Positions 12,177 to 22,900 of a stretch of 64,000 bases of DNA are shown here, piece after piece. This stretch comes from Prostheceraeus crozeri (taxonomy: Eukaryota > Platyhelminthes > Polycladida > Euryleptidae). The position numbers and the translations under genes are program-made. Location: contig CAJQUW010010452.1 in the NCBI GenBank assembly GCA_907163375.1, positions 62,001-126,000 on the forward strand, read 5' to 3'. The notes beneath the pieces are model-generated. The model had not been told where the DNA came from and ran no database searches. It saw only the letters and a program-made list of their open reading frames with translations. The number at the start of each line of letters is the position of its first letter. Positions within the stretch are counted from its first letter, which is position 1.

Positions 12177-13360
12177 TTATTTCGGATTTATTATCAAATT
12201 TTCTCTCGATTTCTGAAATAATAACTACACAAACCATAAAGTAAGTATATAGTATAGAGTATTGGATGACGAGACTTGATGTTGAAGTATTGGTTCAGAT
12301 TGTTCATAACCACAGAATCTAGCGCAAAGGCGAGTATCTCGACTGGTACTACGTTTTGCGGAGACTACGTTCCTGCTGTCCAAAAAAAATTATTTGAACA
12401 GTTTTCAAAAAGCTAAAATTTTGGAAATTTATATACTATCGACTCGAAGCCACTTTATAAGTAGTATGAAGCAAGTTGGATATGAGAAGGAATGAGTATT
12501 TGCTAACAAGCATTGGACCTGCAAATATCTGCAAAAATTTGTGTATCTCACATTTGGAAACAATTCCAACTGTGTTCACCTCGAGTTCATTTAATAAAAT
12601 CGAAACTGTGTGCACATTGTGGATTTGATGAATGCTGAGTTGCTGCCTAATATGACACTATGCAAATATAGAGTGAGTATATTGAGGTAGAGTGGTAACT
12701 CCGCATTTATTAAATCCCCAATGTGTATACACTTTCGATTTTATTAATTGAACTCAAGGGAGATACATTCGGAATTGTTTCAAAATGTGAGATATACGCA
12801 TTTATGCAGTTTTGAAGAAATTACAACGGAATTGACTGATCATGATTGCAAAGCAGAAGGAAATGATATTATTTTACAGATTGTCCGTGCGATGACAGCC
12901 TTATAGAGGTAATGTTTGAGGTAATGAAGGCACCTGCTATTGCTTTCATGAATTAGAAATATGAAATTTCAGCCGAGAAAGCACAATAAGATGTCGACTT
13001 CTTCATGAAGACTTCCATTATGAAACGGATCACGAAATTCCCTTGATAATTAGCTCAATTTCCGCTTAGTTAGGATGCTTGTTAGCAAATATTCATTCAT
13101 TTTGATATCCAACTTGCTGAATACTACTTACATAGAGGAGTCAACTCGATAGTATATAAATTGGCAAAATTCTGACTTTTTTTAGAACTGCTCAAATAAT
13201 TTTTTGGACCACGGGAACGTAGTATCCACAAGAAACTGAATATTTTCATATAAAAAGCATTTTTACACTGTATGCATATACTTTTCTTCAGTCGACACTC
13301 TATCTACATATCCCTACTCTATGTATGCAAGACACATTACTTATGTCAAAATATATTGAT
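12177..13360. mobile_element. Foldback repeat, internally deleted relative of the 58.9-64 kb element
   Basis: From 12177 (TTATTTCGGATTTATTATC) to about 13360 the sequence matches the repeat that begins at 58913 and resumes at 62739. Its centre is a long imperfect inverted repeat. The left arm (about 12350-12690) contains ATACTATCGACTCGAAGCC, AAGCAAGTTGGATATGAG and AACAATTCCAACTGTG. The right arm (about 12715-13240) carries the reverse complements in reverse order plus about 250 bp of extra sequence. The other copy has a piggyBac C-terminal coding piece exactly where this copy goes straight from GGTACTACG to TTTTGCGG, so this copy looks like a non-autonomous deletion derivative. No coding capacity remains. 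Confidence 0.65.
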
Positions 13361-13774
13361 TATCTTCTTGAATATCAATAAGAAATAGTATATTGATCTT
13401 ATAGAGGACTTTTCTGAGACGCCTAGGCAAAGGCATATTGTGAACCAAGGATGATGATCCAATCTCATGATTCCGAACATGTTTAGATTTTTCTTTCAGC
13501 GTAGAAATCGAAATACATTTCGCTTTGTCAATGCTCTAGCTTCAGTGTTTGCCATAAATGTTGTCATAACAGAGAGTTGGGCCGCAATTAGACCTTTTGA
13601 ATACCGTAAACATCCAAATTTCACAATTCAGTCTCTCCATACATGAGAGCTTGCATGGAAATTGTTTTTCTCACCATGGCAGAGGTGCGTTGATATTCCA
13701 GGAGGAAAGACAAACAAGCTGTAGGCCTACACCAACATTGTAACTGCAAAGCTCTCGACGTTCATGGATATTCA

Positions 13775-14060
13775 CCAATGTACGATGCTCTAACAGGACA
13801 ATGCACCTTGTCGTGGATCAAGAATTTCTAAAGATTAGTGTCGTCTGAATGGGATTGAGGTCCTGATATGGCCAGGTAATAGCCCAGACCTCAATCCCAT
13901 CGAATATCTGTGGCATCCAATGTAGCCTCGTATTGACAGAGCTAAAGGCACCTCGATTACTGCGTTGAAAGAAGAAATCAAACGTGTCTGGATTCATGAG
14001 ACCAGTCCAGAATGACGCACATCCTTGGCCAACAGCATTCCTAGGTGTCTGAGATAACGG
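13775..14060 (+). pseudogene. Tc1-like transposase fragment
   Basis: The plus strand reads GIEVLIWPGNSPDLNPIEYL, then a stop, then TALKEEIKRVWIHETSPE. This is the Tc1 C-terminal catalytic block (WP..SPDLNPIE..W) and the following helix. An upstream QQDNAP-like segment (TCTAACAGGACAATGCACC) precedes it. Several stops and a truncated N-terminus show a dead fragment. It lies just outside the Polinton's left target duplication. Confidence 0.8.
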
Positions 14061-14127
14061 AGTCCTCAATAACAAAGAATATCCTATTCGCTACTGAAAT
14101 ACAAGACAACACATTGCTTTTGACATT

Positions 14128-14517
14128 AGTAGTGAAAACTGTGCCCTACTTGCCACGGATAGGTACATGGATAGGTACATGTAAAGTTTAGTGTTATCAA
14201 TAGGTACATGGATAGGTACATGTAAAGTTTAGTGTTATCAATAGGAACATGGATAGGTACATGGATAGGTACATGGATAGGTACATGTATACTTTAGTTA
14301 TCGATAGGCACACGGATAGGTACATGTATAATTCAGTGTTATCAATAGGAACTTGTATGAGATCTGTTTTACTGGATAGGTACATGTGTTTGGTACACTG
14401 TGTTTGGGAACGTCTATGATCGAACTTGTGTGGTTTGGTTCTGAGCACTTGGGTACGTACCGATAGACGTCCGTTGTTTGATTTTGAATGGGTTTGCTCA
14501 ATTGCGACTATTGTGAC
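14128..14517 (+). repeat. Polinton left terminal inverted repeat
   Basis: These 390 bp match the reverse complement of 38429-38818. The interior is built largely of a 12-bp phrase, GGATAGGTACAT, and its variants, plus ATAGGAACATGG-type units, giving a minisatellite-like terminus. Short open frames inside it are products of the repeat and are not counted as genes. Confidence 0.95.
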
Positions 14518-14653
14518 AATTATTTTAAATGTAGCACTATTTAGATGTGAAACTTTAATGTGCAGTTATGATTTAGTTGCTCCCCAATAAGAAAACCAAT
14601 TCCAGAACTATGTTTAAAATGAAAAGACAAGAGATTTACAATGTAAGTTTAAT

Positions 14654-14944
14654 TTAAGCGTGAAAAATAAATGACGGATGCAAATCACGTCCCTCAGGCG
14701 ACTCCATGATCTTCAGGAAGTCATCACACCACTCATGGAATGTTTGATTTTTACTAAAGTCATGGTCACACTCGTGTACCGGACACTTCACCGGTAGTCC
14801 ACTCCGCCTTTGAAGTGCTGATACGGTCAAGGTTTTCCAAAGGGCCACTTTGCAGCCGCAAGAGAGATGCATGGTCATGTCCAAATGACCTCCAATAATG
14901 ACTTGGCTGTCATTTTGAAAATAAAATAATGGCTTTGAGGACAT
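14654..14944 (-). CDS. Small Cys/His-rich Polinton protein, unknown
   Basis: This 96-residue frame reads leftward toward the left terminus. It has a cluster of Cys and His residues (LSCGCKVAL, then VKCPVHECDHDF, then HEWCDDFLK) that could form a zinc-binding fold; no named domain was recognised. A TATA-like sequence CTATATAAAGG (minus strand, 15000-15010) lies 56 bp upstream of the start, as for other genes of this element, which supports a real gene. Its start is separated from the rightward gene at 15169 by a short divergent promoter region. A regulatory or DNA-binding role is only a guess from size and position. Confidence 0.55.
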   Translation of the reverse strand: MSSKPLFYFQNDSQVIIGGHLDMTMHLSCGCKVALWKTLTVSALQRRSGLPVKCPVHECDHDFSKNQTFHEWCDDFLKIMESPEGRDLHPSFIFHA

Positions 14945-14999
14945 GCTTCTTCTTATGGAACGTTGAGGATAAGTACTTAACAGTTTGGAACAATGACAT

Positions 15000-15087
15000 C
15001 CTTTATATAGTTATATATATTCTTTAGGGAAGTTCGGTACCTCTCTGATTGGCTGTTAGGATTTCCTTTGTTTAAAAAGTATATAAG
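15000..15087. promoter_or_regulatory. Divergent TATA boxes between two small Polinton genes
   Basis: CTATATAAAGG on the minus strand (15000-15010) faces the gene starting at 14944. TATATAAG on the plus strand (15080-15087) faces the gene starting at 15169. They form a compact divergent promoter. Confidence 0.55.
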
Positions 15088-15168
15088 TCCGAGGTTTGTA
15101 CCAATTCTTATCAAAGGTTCTAATCCTCACGTTTACAAGTTACAATTATTTTAAATCTACAAGTCTAT

Positions 15169-15630
15169 ATGGATCGCAAACAGAAAGCCGCAGTTGAGAA
15201 CGGTACTGCTGATCGTACCACTTCGCCAGTGGAACGTACCACTACACCTCCCCAATCTCCGATGGAGCGATCGACAACACCAAACGAGCCGGTGGTGTTC
15301 ACCCAAGCCCCTGCATCGCCCGACTACTCGAGTGATGAAGATAGTGACGTATCAATCGAGACGATGCGTCACATGAATAAGAAGTCCATGCGAACGCCAC
15401 TTTATGGACGGGTCACGGTCAAAGTAAAGAACGCCCCGAAAAAGTACCACACCAAACGGGTGTTCATGAGGATGGAGCCGAACGAGCGGAACCTCACAAC
15501 CGCTCTCGAATTTTCGGTCATCGACCTTGACACACCACGTCGCTGTCCCTGTGCGCCCAAGAAGACCAGGATCCATGTTCAAGTGGACTTGAAAAAACTT
15601 GTACCCTTTCCTTACCTTGATGACATTTAG
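15169..15630 (+). CDS. Polinton protein of unknown function, Ser/Thr/Pro-rich N-terminus
   Basis: This 153-residue frame is the first rightward gene. Residues 1-65 are low-complexity, with SPVERTTTPPQSPMERSTTP giving several S/TP sites that proline-directed kinases such as CDKs could use, followed by an acidic run (SSDEDSDVS). The C-terminal 80 residues look folded and basic (RTPLYGRVTVKVKNAPKKYH), ending with a CPCAPKK motif and a beta-like tail. A TATATAAG box lies 82 bp upstream. I do not recognise the family. The density of CDK-type sites would fit a regulator responding to host cell cycle, which is inference. Confidence 0.6.
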   Translation: MDRKQKAAVENGTADRTTSPVERTTTPPQSPMERSTTPNEPVVFTQAPASPDYSSDEDSDVSIETMRHMNKKSMRTPLYGRVTVKVKNAPKKYHTKRVFMRMEPNERNLTTALEFSVIDLDTPRRCPCAPKKTRIHVQVDLKKLVPFPYLDDI

Positions 15631-15884
15631 TGTGTTTTTCTTAATCTCTTTATTTAATATTCATTTGTATATATGAACAGACTTGTTTTATCATTTCACA
15701 AATCGGTCTTCAATTAAGGTCTGAATGGGAAAGGGGAATAACTATCTACAATTAATGATGTTCAATAACTGAATTGAAACAAAAAATCAAGTATGAAGAC
15801 TTCAACTTGAAATAAATAGGAACATATAACTTTTAAAGAAACAGTTATGTTGTTAATTTTAAAATGCTTGTAGCAGTCCAGGAT

Positions 15885-16200
15885 GATATCATACATGTGT
15901 CATACACGACACCATAAGAATGAGAATGAAAAGACCTTTAGAATGATATAAGGTATGTACCTATTCGATGGGAAAATCCTAGTTGTATGCAACTGTATGC
16001 AAGCAGACAAATGTTAGATTTTTAAATTCACTAAGTTTTTAGCCCATTCTTTAAAGACATGTAGCTCTCTAGTTTTATGTCATACATGTGTCATACAATA
16101 CACCATTAGAATCAGCATGAAAAGAGCATTCGAATGATATATTGTATGTACCCATTTGATGAAAAAATCCTAGTTGTATGCATCGGTATGCAACTTGAAA
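15885..16200. repeat. Imperfect direct repeat, about 193-bp spacing
   Basis: Two related blocks (about 15888-16010 and 16081-16195) share CATACATGTGTCATACA, GAATGATAT, and AAAATCCTAGTTGTATGCA in the same order. They lie in the non-coding stretch 15631-17631 of the Polinton. Confidence 0.75.
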
Positions 16201-16297
16201 AATTCCAAGTTTTTTTACAAGAATGACTAAGTTTACAAATTTTCAAAGTTAAAGTTTTACAACCAAAAATGACCATAATATACAAACCTCTACACTT

Positions 16298-16401
16298 GAC
16301 CTTGACCTTGACCTTAGACCTGACCTTGACCTTTGACCTTCATACACTTCATACACTTCATACACTTCATACACTTCATACACTTCATACACTTCATACA
16401 C
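16298..16401. repeat. Short tandem repeats (GACCTT and 10-bp ACACTTCATA)
   Basis: Several GACCTT units (16298-16340) run into about seven perfect copies of the 10-bp unit ACACTTCATA (about 16339-16401), followed by a G run. Confidence 0.9.
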
Positions 16402-16426
16402 GGCGGGGGGGGGGCCTCAAAATTTC

Positions 16427-16532
16427 TCGGGCGCTTCGCGCCCTCGAAATTTTTCGGATTATAGGATAAATAAATTTTCTCGTGCGCTTCGCGCACAACC
16501 CTAACCCTAACCTTAACCCTAACCCTAACCCC
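16427..16532. repeat. Two GC hairpins followed by telomere-like repeats
   Basis: GGGCGC-TTC-GCGCCC (about 16428-16442) and GTGCGC-TTC-GCGCAC (about 16480-16494) are perfect 6-bp-stem hairpins, each preceded by TTTCTC. Directly after the second come about six CCCTAA-type units (16498-16532), the TTAGGG telomere motif on the other strand. Function is unknown; the run could be a captured interstitial telomeric repeat. Confidence 0.8.
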
Positions 16533-16543
16533 AGTATTTTAAT

Positions 16544-16609
16544 TTTGGCGCGAAATTCAAATTTTCGAAAAAAGTCTTTAAATTTGATTATTCACATTTT
16601 GGCGCGAAA
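16544..16609. promoter_or_regulatory. Two exact E2F-type sites
   Basis: TTTGGCGCGAAA occurs at 16544-16555 and at 16598-16609. Both match the E2F consensus TTTSGCGCSAAA exactly. Each lies in a longer duplicated phrase (ATTTTGGCGCGAAATT, then TTTTCGAAA). They lie in the intergenic region upstream of the intron-rich gene at 17632. Binding is inferred from sequence only. Confidence 0.5.
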
Positions 16610-17631
16610 TTTGAATTTTCGAAATTTAGCGCTTAATTCAAATTTAATGTTCTATTCAAATCACACGTTTATATCTTCAAATATGAATCATTATATGACT
16701 ATTAATAATAACATGTATATCAAATAATACATCAGTCCATCAGTTCATATTACTTTGAATTCACTCTACTGTTTACATGTAGAAATCTTTCAACACATAT
16801 GATGGCACTTCCATTTCTAAGGTTAAAAATAAACCAGCTGTTCCAATTCTTGTTTGAGTTATCAATTTTGTTTAACCGTACCAATTCCAGGATGTGATGT
16901 CATAAGGTCTTTGTTCATAGTTGCTTTGTCAATTTCATATATAAAGAAGTTGCACACAACGAATTTTCACTCATTTTCAAATTATTTAGTGTCCATAACA
17001 GACGTCGTTCTTCGTTCCTCCGTTCTCCGGTTCTTATTACAATTCTGAAGTGAGTTTCATTGTCATGTTGTGCTACTTTATAGGATATTCGGGAGTAGGA
17101 ACATTATTAAGTTTTTATAACCAAATAGCTTTAAATATAGAAGCTTGGGTTTTTAGGATAGGAACACTTTATGTTATATTATTAACCATGTTTTTTTAAT
17201 TTTTCATCCTATATTAAGTCACTGAGCGAGAGACATGAATATATCAGTTTAAATGTAAGTGTATTTGAATCAACAAGATTTTCACAGTTTGTTTATAAAT
17301 AAAAGATACCTAAATAAAGCCTTCATCCATTTTAAATATTCAGTCTGTCATCTGCTAACAGATGTATAAAATTCAAGCTTGTTTAATTAAACAAATTGAG
17401 GATTGGTTGAAATTTTCGAAATTTCACTTTCATTTCATTAAATTAATTTCGAAATTAAATAATTTCAAGACAGCTACTTGTAAATTTCAACTCTTTCTAT
17501 GAGCAAACCGTTTTCGAATGAAAATTAAACTTTCGACTTTCGGTTTCAATTTCAACTTCAGATTTCAATTCTTTCTAAGATTTATTCAATATCAAGGTAG
17601 TACTTCATAAAGTTTTGTTGATGTTATATAA
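16610..17631. other. Polinton intergenic region, no gene seen
   Basis: AT-rich sequence between the E2F-type sites and the intron-rich gene. There are no supported genes, only scattered AAATTTCGAAATT palindromes. Confidence 0.5.
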
Positions 17632-19743
17632 ATGAGTTCTCATTTAATAAGAGATAAAATTATAATAAAATTTTTTTCTTCTATAGAGATGGTCCGACAA
17701 GAGAGTCTTGCACGACAGCGCCTAATTTTTCACTTCTGTGAAACATGCCAAATACCCGTTCGACATGCCAATAAGAGCGGTCACAAGAACTGTATCTTCA
17801 AAAGTGAATGCACATATCTTTATTGCCTAACTTGCAAATCATACAAACGGAGCAATGAAAAGGTAAATACCGAAGCCTCTAAGGCATTCATTGAAAAGCA
17901 CATGCCATGTGCTCAGCAAAATGGGAGGAAGGGCATCAACCTCACCTCAAAGGTTGAAAAGAGGAGGTTGGAGCGATTATTCAACAAGGAGAGGCCGATG
18001 GAAGGTGTCCTTTCACAGGTGGAGGAGCCTACCGCAATAAAGAAACCCGTCAAGTCCCGAGTCCCAAAGAAAGCCCCCAAGTCACGACAATTCATCGATG
18101 ACACCTTAAGTGATTTTGAGGTGAGTTCTGCCAATCATACATAAAACCTTCAAAGGATAGCTTCTTAAAACCGAATAAATAAATTATTGGTCCATTATAC
18201 ATAAAAACATATATCGTTTAATCATTTCAGGATAATGATGAGATGCCTCCTCCTAAGAAGACCAAGGCCTTAATTCAGAAAAAGATCGTCACTAAAAATG
18301 TGAGAATACATTTACTCCATTAATTATTCTATCATGTAAAAAGTATTTCAACATTGTCACAACATTTCAGAGTGAGTTGCCTCAACAGAATTGTATCAGT
18401 TTTGAAGAGGAGAAAGCGGCTGAATGCTTGAGAAATGTAAGTATTAAAGTTATTCATTAGCTCTTTATGTGAAATTGAATATGTTCTTTTCTGCAGCTGT
18501 TTACAGGTGTGAACAGTATACCCCGTTTGCCTACACCGGAGAAGATGTGTCTTCCTAGTCCCGTAAGTGTCATTGTTTAGTTATTTGTCAATAATATTTC
18601 TCAATGCATGAAGTATTTCCAAGAACATGTATGCTTCTCAATGAGTTGCGAACATGTTATATTATTTTCCTCTGCAGGTTGCGCGATCGCTGTCCCTCAG
18701 GAAGCATCGAAGTTTCCTTTCGACGCCAGCGACCAGTACATCGGTGGAAGAGAATGAGGAAAAGCCGTATCCTATTCGGGAGTCCTCATCAGAGGACGAT
18801 GAAACCTCATCAGCGACTTCATCTGATGAGGAAACGTCGTCAGCGACTTCTTCCCCGACATCTTCTTCCGATGAGGATGATGATCCTGTTACAAATGTAA
18901 GTATCAAAGTTGGTCAACTGCATGAGTACAGAATTTTCTATTAAAATATGTTTTTGTTTGTAATAGATTGATTTATCTTTTAGAATGACTCGTTGCCCCG
19001 TGAGACGGAGGTTGGAACCGATCAGAAGGTCACAATCCAGCCGGAGGTAAGAGAAATTCACTTTTGTATCTCATCAATGGTAAAATGCTAAATAGATGAT
19101 AAACAATTGTTTCTTTCGATTACAGGACTCCGCGATGTGTGCATCTCAGGAGGAAGTCTCATTCAGCCACATCCGGGCTTCTCCGAGCTGGAGTGTGCGC
19201 CTTCCATTATCGCTGATGATGACACTGGCTCCTTCCTCTTCGATCCCAGCCGCAGCTCCTTCCTCTCCGATCCCAGCCGCAGCTCCTTCCTCTCCGATCC
19301 CAGCCGCAGATCCTTCCTCTCCGATCCCAGCCGCAGATCCTTCCCCTCACGCTGCTGCGCCCGCACCTCCAGCTGCTCTCCCTGTCCGGCAGTATAATGT
19401 GGATCTGGACGCGACAGCAGAAGAGGTACAAGACGTTGAGGTGCAACTCCGTCGTTGCCAAGAACGTCTAAAGGAGGCTGAGGCCCGCGAGGCTAAGTTG
19501 GAGGAGGACAATAGAGGTTTGATTGAGTCTCTAAGAAAAATTACTCAATCAAACCTCCTGTTGGCCTCCCAAGTTACCACCAGCCAACAGCATAACAAGG
19601 AAACGCTTGTGCACCTGGAATGCTCCCAAAATGGCATCAGAAGAGTGCGCCTTACGAGGATGGACGATTTGGGTGGCTGTAGTGACAGCTGCAGTCACCT
19701 AAAACTCTACCATAGTGGTATTGTTAAATGTGTCAGACTGTAA
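17632..19743 (+). CDS. Intron-rich Polinton gene, zinc-ribbon-like plus coiled coil
   Basis: The region looks like one gene of about seven exons. The first and longest 5' exon encodes a Cys/His-rich module (FCETCQIPVRHANKSGH, then C..C pairs YLYCLTCKSYK and HMPC). It is followed by short blocks with canonical GT donors and AG acceptors, all apparently in the same phase, encoding acidic Ser-rich linkers. The last block (from about 19126) holds six or so tandem SSPIPAAAP-type repeats and then a strong heptad-like coiled coil (VEVQLRRCQERLKEAEAREA). I do not recognise the family. The design (metal-binding head, disordered middle, coiled-coil tail) would suit a scaffold or adaptor. RNA evidence is absent, so exon borders are predictions. 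Confidence 0.5.
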
Positions 19744-19842
19744 CTTTATTACTTTAACTTTTATTTTCTTCTTTTTTGAAAAAAAAAATAATTGTTGAAA
19801 TTGTATGTGTTTTGTCTTTACAACAGATCGGAACATACGGTA

Positions 19843-19890
19843 TTGGCTGGTGATGACGCTGACGTCATTAGATGGTAGATGTATATAAGG
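19843..19890 (+). promoter_or_regulatory. Promoter of the DNA polymerase gene: CCAAT, CRE, TATA
   Basis: Upstream of the polymerase start at 19921 lie an inverted CCAAT (ATTGG, about 19843), the palindrome TGACGTCA (19860-19867, a perfect CRE/ATF site) and TATATAAGG (19882-19890), 31 bp before the ATG. The arrangement is a textbook compact core promoter and resembles the ATF-dependent early promoters of adenoviruses. Confidence 0.65.
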
Positions 19891-19920
19891 GCTTGCTAAT
19901 TTCAATCCTCATCAATAATC

Positions 19921-22900
19921 ATGGTTGTCTGTACCAAGTGTGGAAAAGTGTTCACTCTCATAGGCAATTTGCAACGACATGAAAAATTTTGTAAGTTAGG
20001 AAAAACGTATCAATGTAGCAAGTGTCCATATAAGACGAATAGGATGGATAATCTTAAGAGACATAAACTTGTATGCAATACTAAACCGAATGATAGCATA
20101 ACAGAGTCAAATTCAAATAATCAAAATAGATCTACTTCTAAGCCAACAACCACCGCTTCAACTAACATACAAAACTTTATGCAATACTGCTCTCGGTGTG
20201 GCAAAACGTATAACTCTATAAGTAGATTTCGACAGCATATGAATGTACATAACACAAATAGTGAGATGAATATGCATAATAACTATGGAACTGTTAGTCT
20301 CAGTGAAAGCGCACTCAATGGCCATGCACGTGTGTATGATATCACGCCAACAACACCTACTGTGGACATAACATCATTCTTAGAAAGCATGCGTTCCATG
20401 TTAGGGAATTTAGTGACTGACTTACTAAGGAGCTATCAATTGCGCGGTCGTCTGATTGCACAAATTCGTTATGTCCGTTCTAATCCTCAAGAAGAAGAAA
20501 CTTTTCTCGCACACTTTACCTCATCATCCTCAAACTATATTTATGACTATGATGCTTGGTTTCAGGATCATCTAAATAGTCTAATAAATCATATTGAAGC
20601 CTTCACAAAAAAGGGTAGCAATTGGATTATAGATGATGTACAAAATATAGAGTTCAATGTAATAACAAGTCCAATACTGTCAGGTGGACAATCATTTCCT
20701 CTACCAAAGAAGTTAAAAAACTCTAAAGCTGTCATTAATGTTGATTCAAATGCAAATGATTGCTTCCTATATGCAGTTTTATCAATATTGCATTATAATG
20801 AAGTACCTTATTCAAGGAATGAAGTAAAATCATATAGTGAGTGGACATCTGAGCTAAATATGGAAGGCATTTCCACACCAGTATCAATTAAAGATATTCC
20901 AAAATTTGAGAAAAATAATGATATTAAAATTAACATTCACTTTTATGAAAATGGACTCAAAGGTGTTCGTTACAATAGTAACTTTACTGGTAGGCAAACG
21001 GTTAATATTTTGCTAATTCTAAACAATGGAGCAGCACACTATTGTGGAATTCCAAAGCTGTCAAGATTGTATAGGAGAACTTTAAAAAGACATAAATACT
21101 TCTGCGAAAGATGCACTCAGTCATTCACATATAAAACAACACTAGAACGACACTTCCAGTTTTGTATTCGAGGAAAAGCACAAATAGAAAAAATGCCATC
21201 GGATCTAAAAGTACTAACAAGTAGCATGGAATATCAACTAAGTCCTCCTTTAGTAATTTATGCAGATATAGAGTGCTACATTGATAATAAAATACATAAA
21301 CCTGCGGCCATTGGAGCTTATCATGTCTGGCATAATGCCCTTCAATCAAAATTTGAAAACAAGTATTACCTCTTTGAAGGTGAAAATTGCATTATTGGTT
21401 TCTTGCACCACTTAGAAACTGTAGCCCAAGACTTATATGACAACCAATGTGCAACAACTAGGCAGCCAATGTCACTGTCAGCGGATGAAAAAGCACGCCA
21501 TGAGAATGCAGAATGTTGCAACAAATGTAAATCAAAATTCAGCGATGAAGTCATAAAAGTTCGTGATCATGATCATATCACCGGACGATATAGGCAAACA
21601 TTATGTAGGAAATGCAATCTCCGGTTAAGACTTAACAGACGGGAGCTCCCCATATTTTTCCACAATTTTAAAAATTATGATAGCCACATCGTTTGCTATA
21701 AAGCGATTGGAAGAATGAAGTCTTGGAAATTAGATGTTGTAGCAGCAACTGCTGAAAAATATATAACTTTATCCGCGAGTGTCCCTGTAAATGAATACAA
21801 AGGGAAGACAGTATACTTTAAACTAAAATTCTTAGACTCATATCAATTTCTAAGTGCATCCTTGAGTGAATTAGCCAAGGGTTTGCAAACGTATGAGCAT
21901 GTAGAGACATTAAGGGTAGAATTTCCACAATTAAGTGATAATGTTTTATATCAGAAGGGAGTGTTTCCATATTCATACTTCAAAAACTTAAACACGTTGA
22001 CGGAAGACTGTCTACCACCACAATTTGAATTCTATAATGATCTTACTCGTGAGCACTGTTCCGATAGTGAATATGAACACGCTAACAAGGCGTGGATTGA
22101 ATTTAATTGTAGCACATTTGGTGATTACATGCTCGCATATCTGAAGTTAGATGTTTTATTGTTGGCAGACATATTTGAAGTGTTTAGAGCATTGAGTCAA
22201 CGTGAGGATGAAGTCGACCCTGTACATTTTGTCAGTCTCCCACATCTTAGCTTTACCTCAGCACTAAATTTCTCTTCCAATGATCCCCCACACTACATAC
22301 AAGATGAAAATATGTACAATCTATTTGAACGAGGAATTAGAGGGGGTATGACTTTCACCAACATTCACCGAGCGCGTGCACGCATTGAAGAATTAGGAAA
22401 TAATACACATGAAAGTCGACATTTGACCTACTTAAATGTTAATAACCTTTACGGTTCTTCACTCAGTAGGAATCTACCCCACTCAAATTTCAAATGGTTG
22501 AATGAAAGTGAATTAGATAATTTTTTAATTGAAGAAAATGTTCAAAATATAGATGATGATGGTGAAATCGGCTACATTTTTGATTTAGATTTAGAGTATC
22601 CTGCAACCATTCATGATGACACTGCCGATTTCCCATTAGCTCCAGAAATGCAGATGATTGAAAAGAGAATGTTTTCACACTATATGAAAAATCTATATGA
22701 AAAAGTAAGACCAAATACACATTTTTCTTCTATCAAGAAACTTCTGCTCCATCAATTTGATAGGAAAAATTATGTAGTCCACTACTCAATTTTAAAATTT
22801 TACTTGACCATGGGCATGAGAATCAAGAAGATTCATAGTGGCATAAAATTCACACAAAAGCCTTGGTTAAAAACATACATTGATATGAACTCTCAAAAGA

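Noticed and set aside
14197-14501. Open frames rich in TCTYP inside the left terminal repeat, mirrored at 38408-38749
   Set aside because: They are translations of the 12-bp GGATAGGTACAT repeat and appear in both terminal repeats.
16269-16496. Open frames made of LHTLHT and KCMKCM repeats
   Set aside because: They are translations of short tandem repeats.
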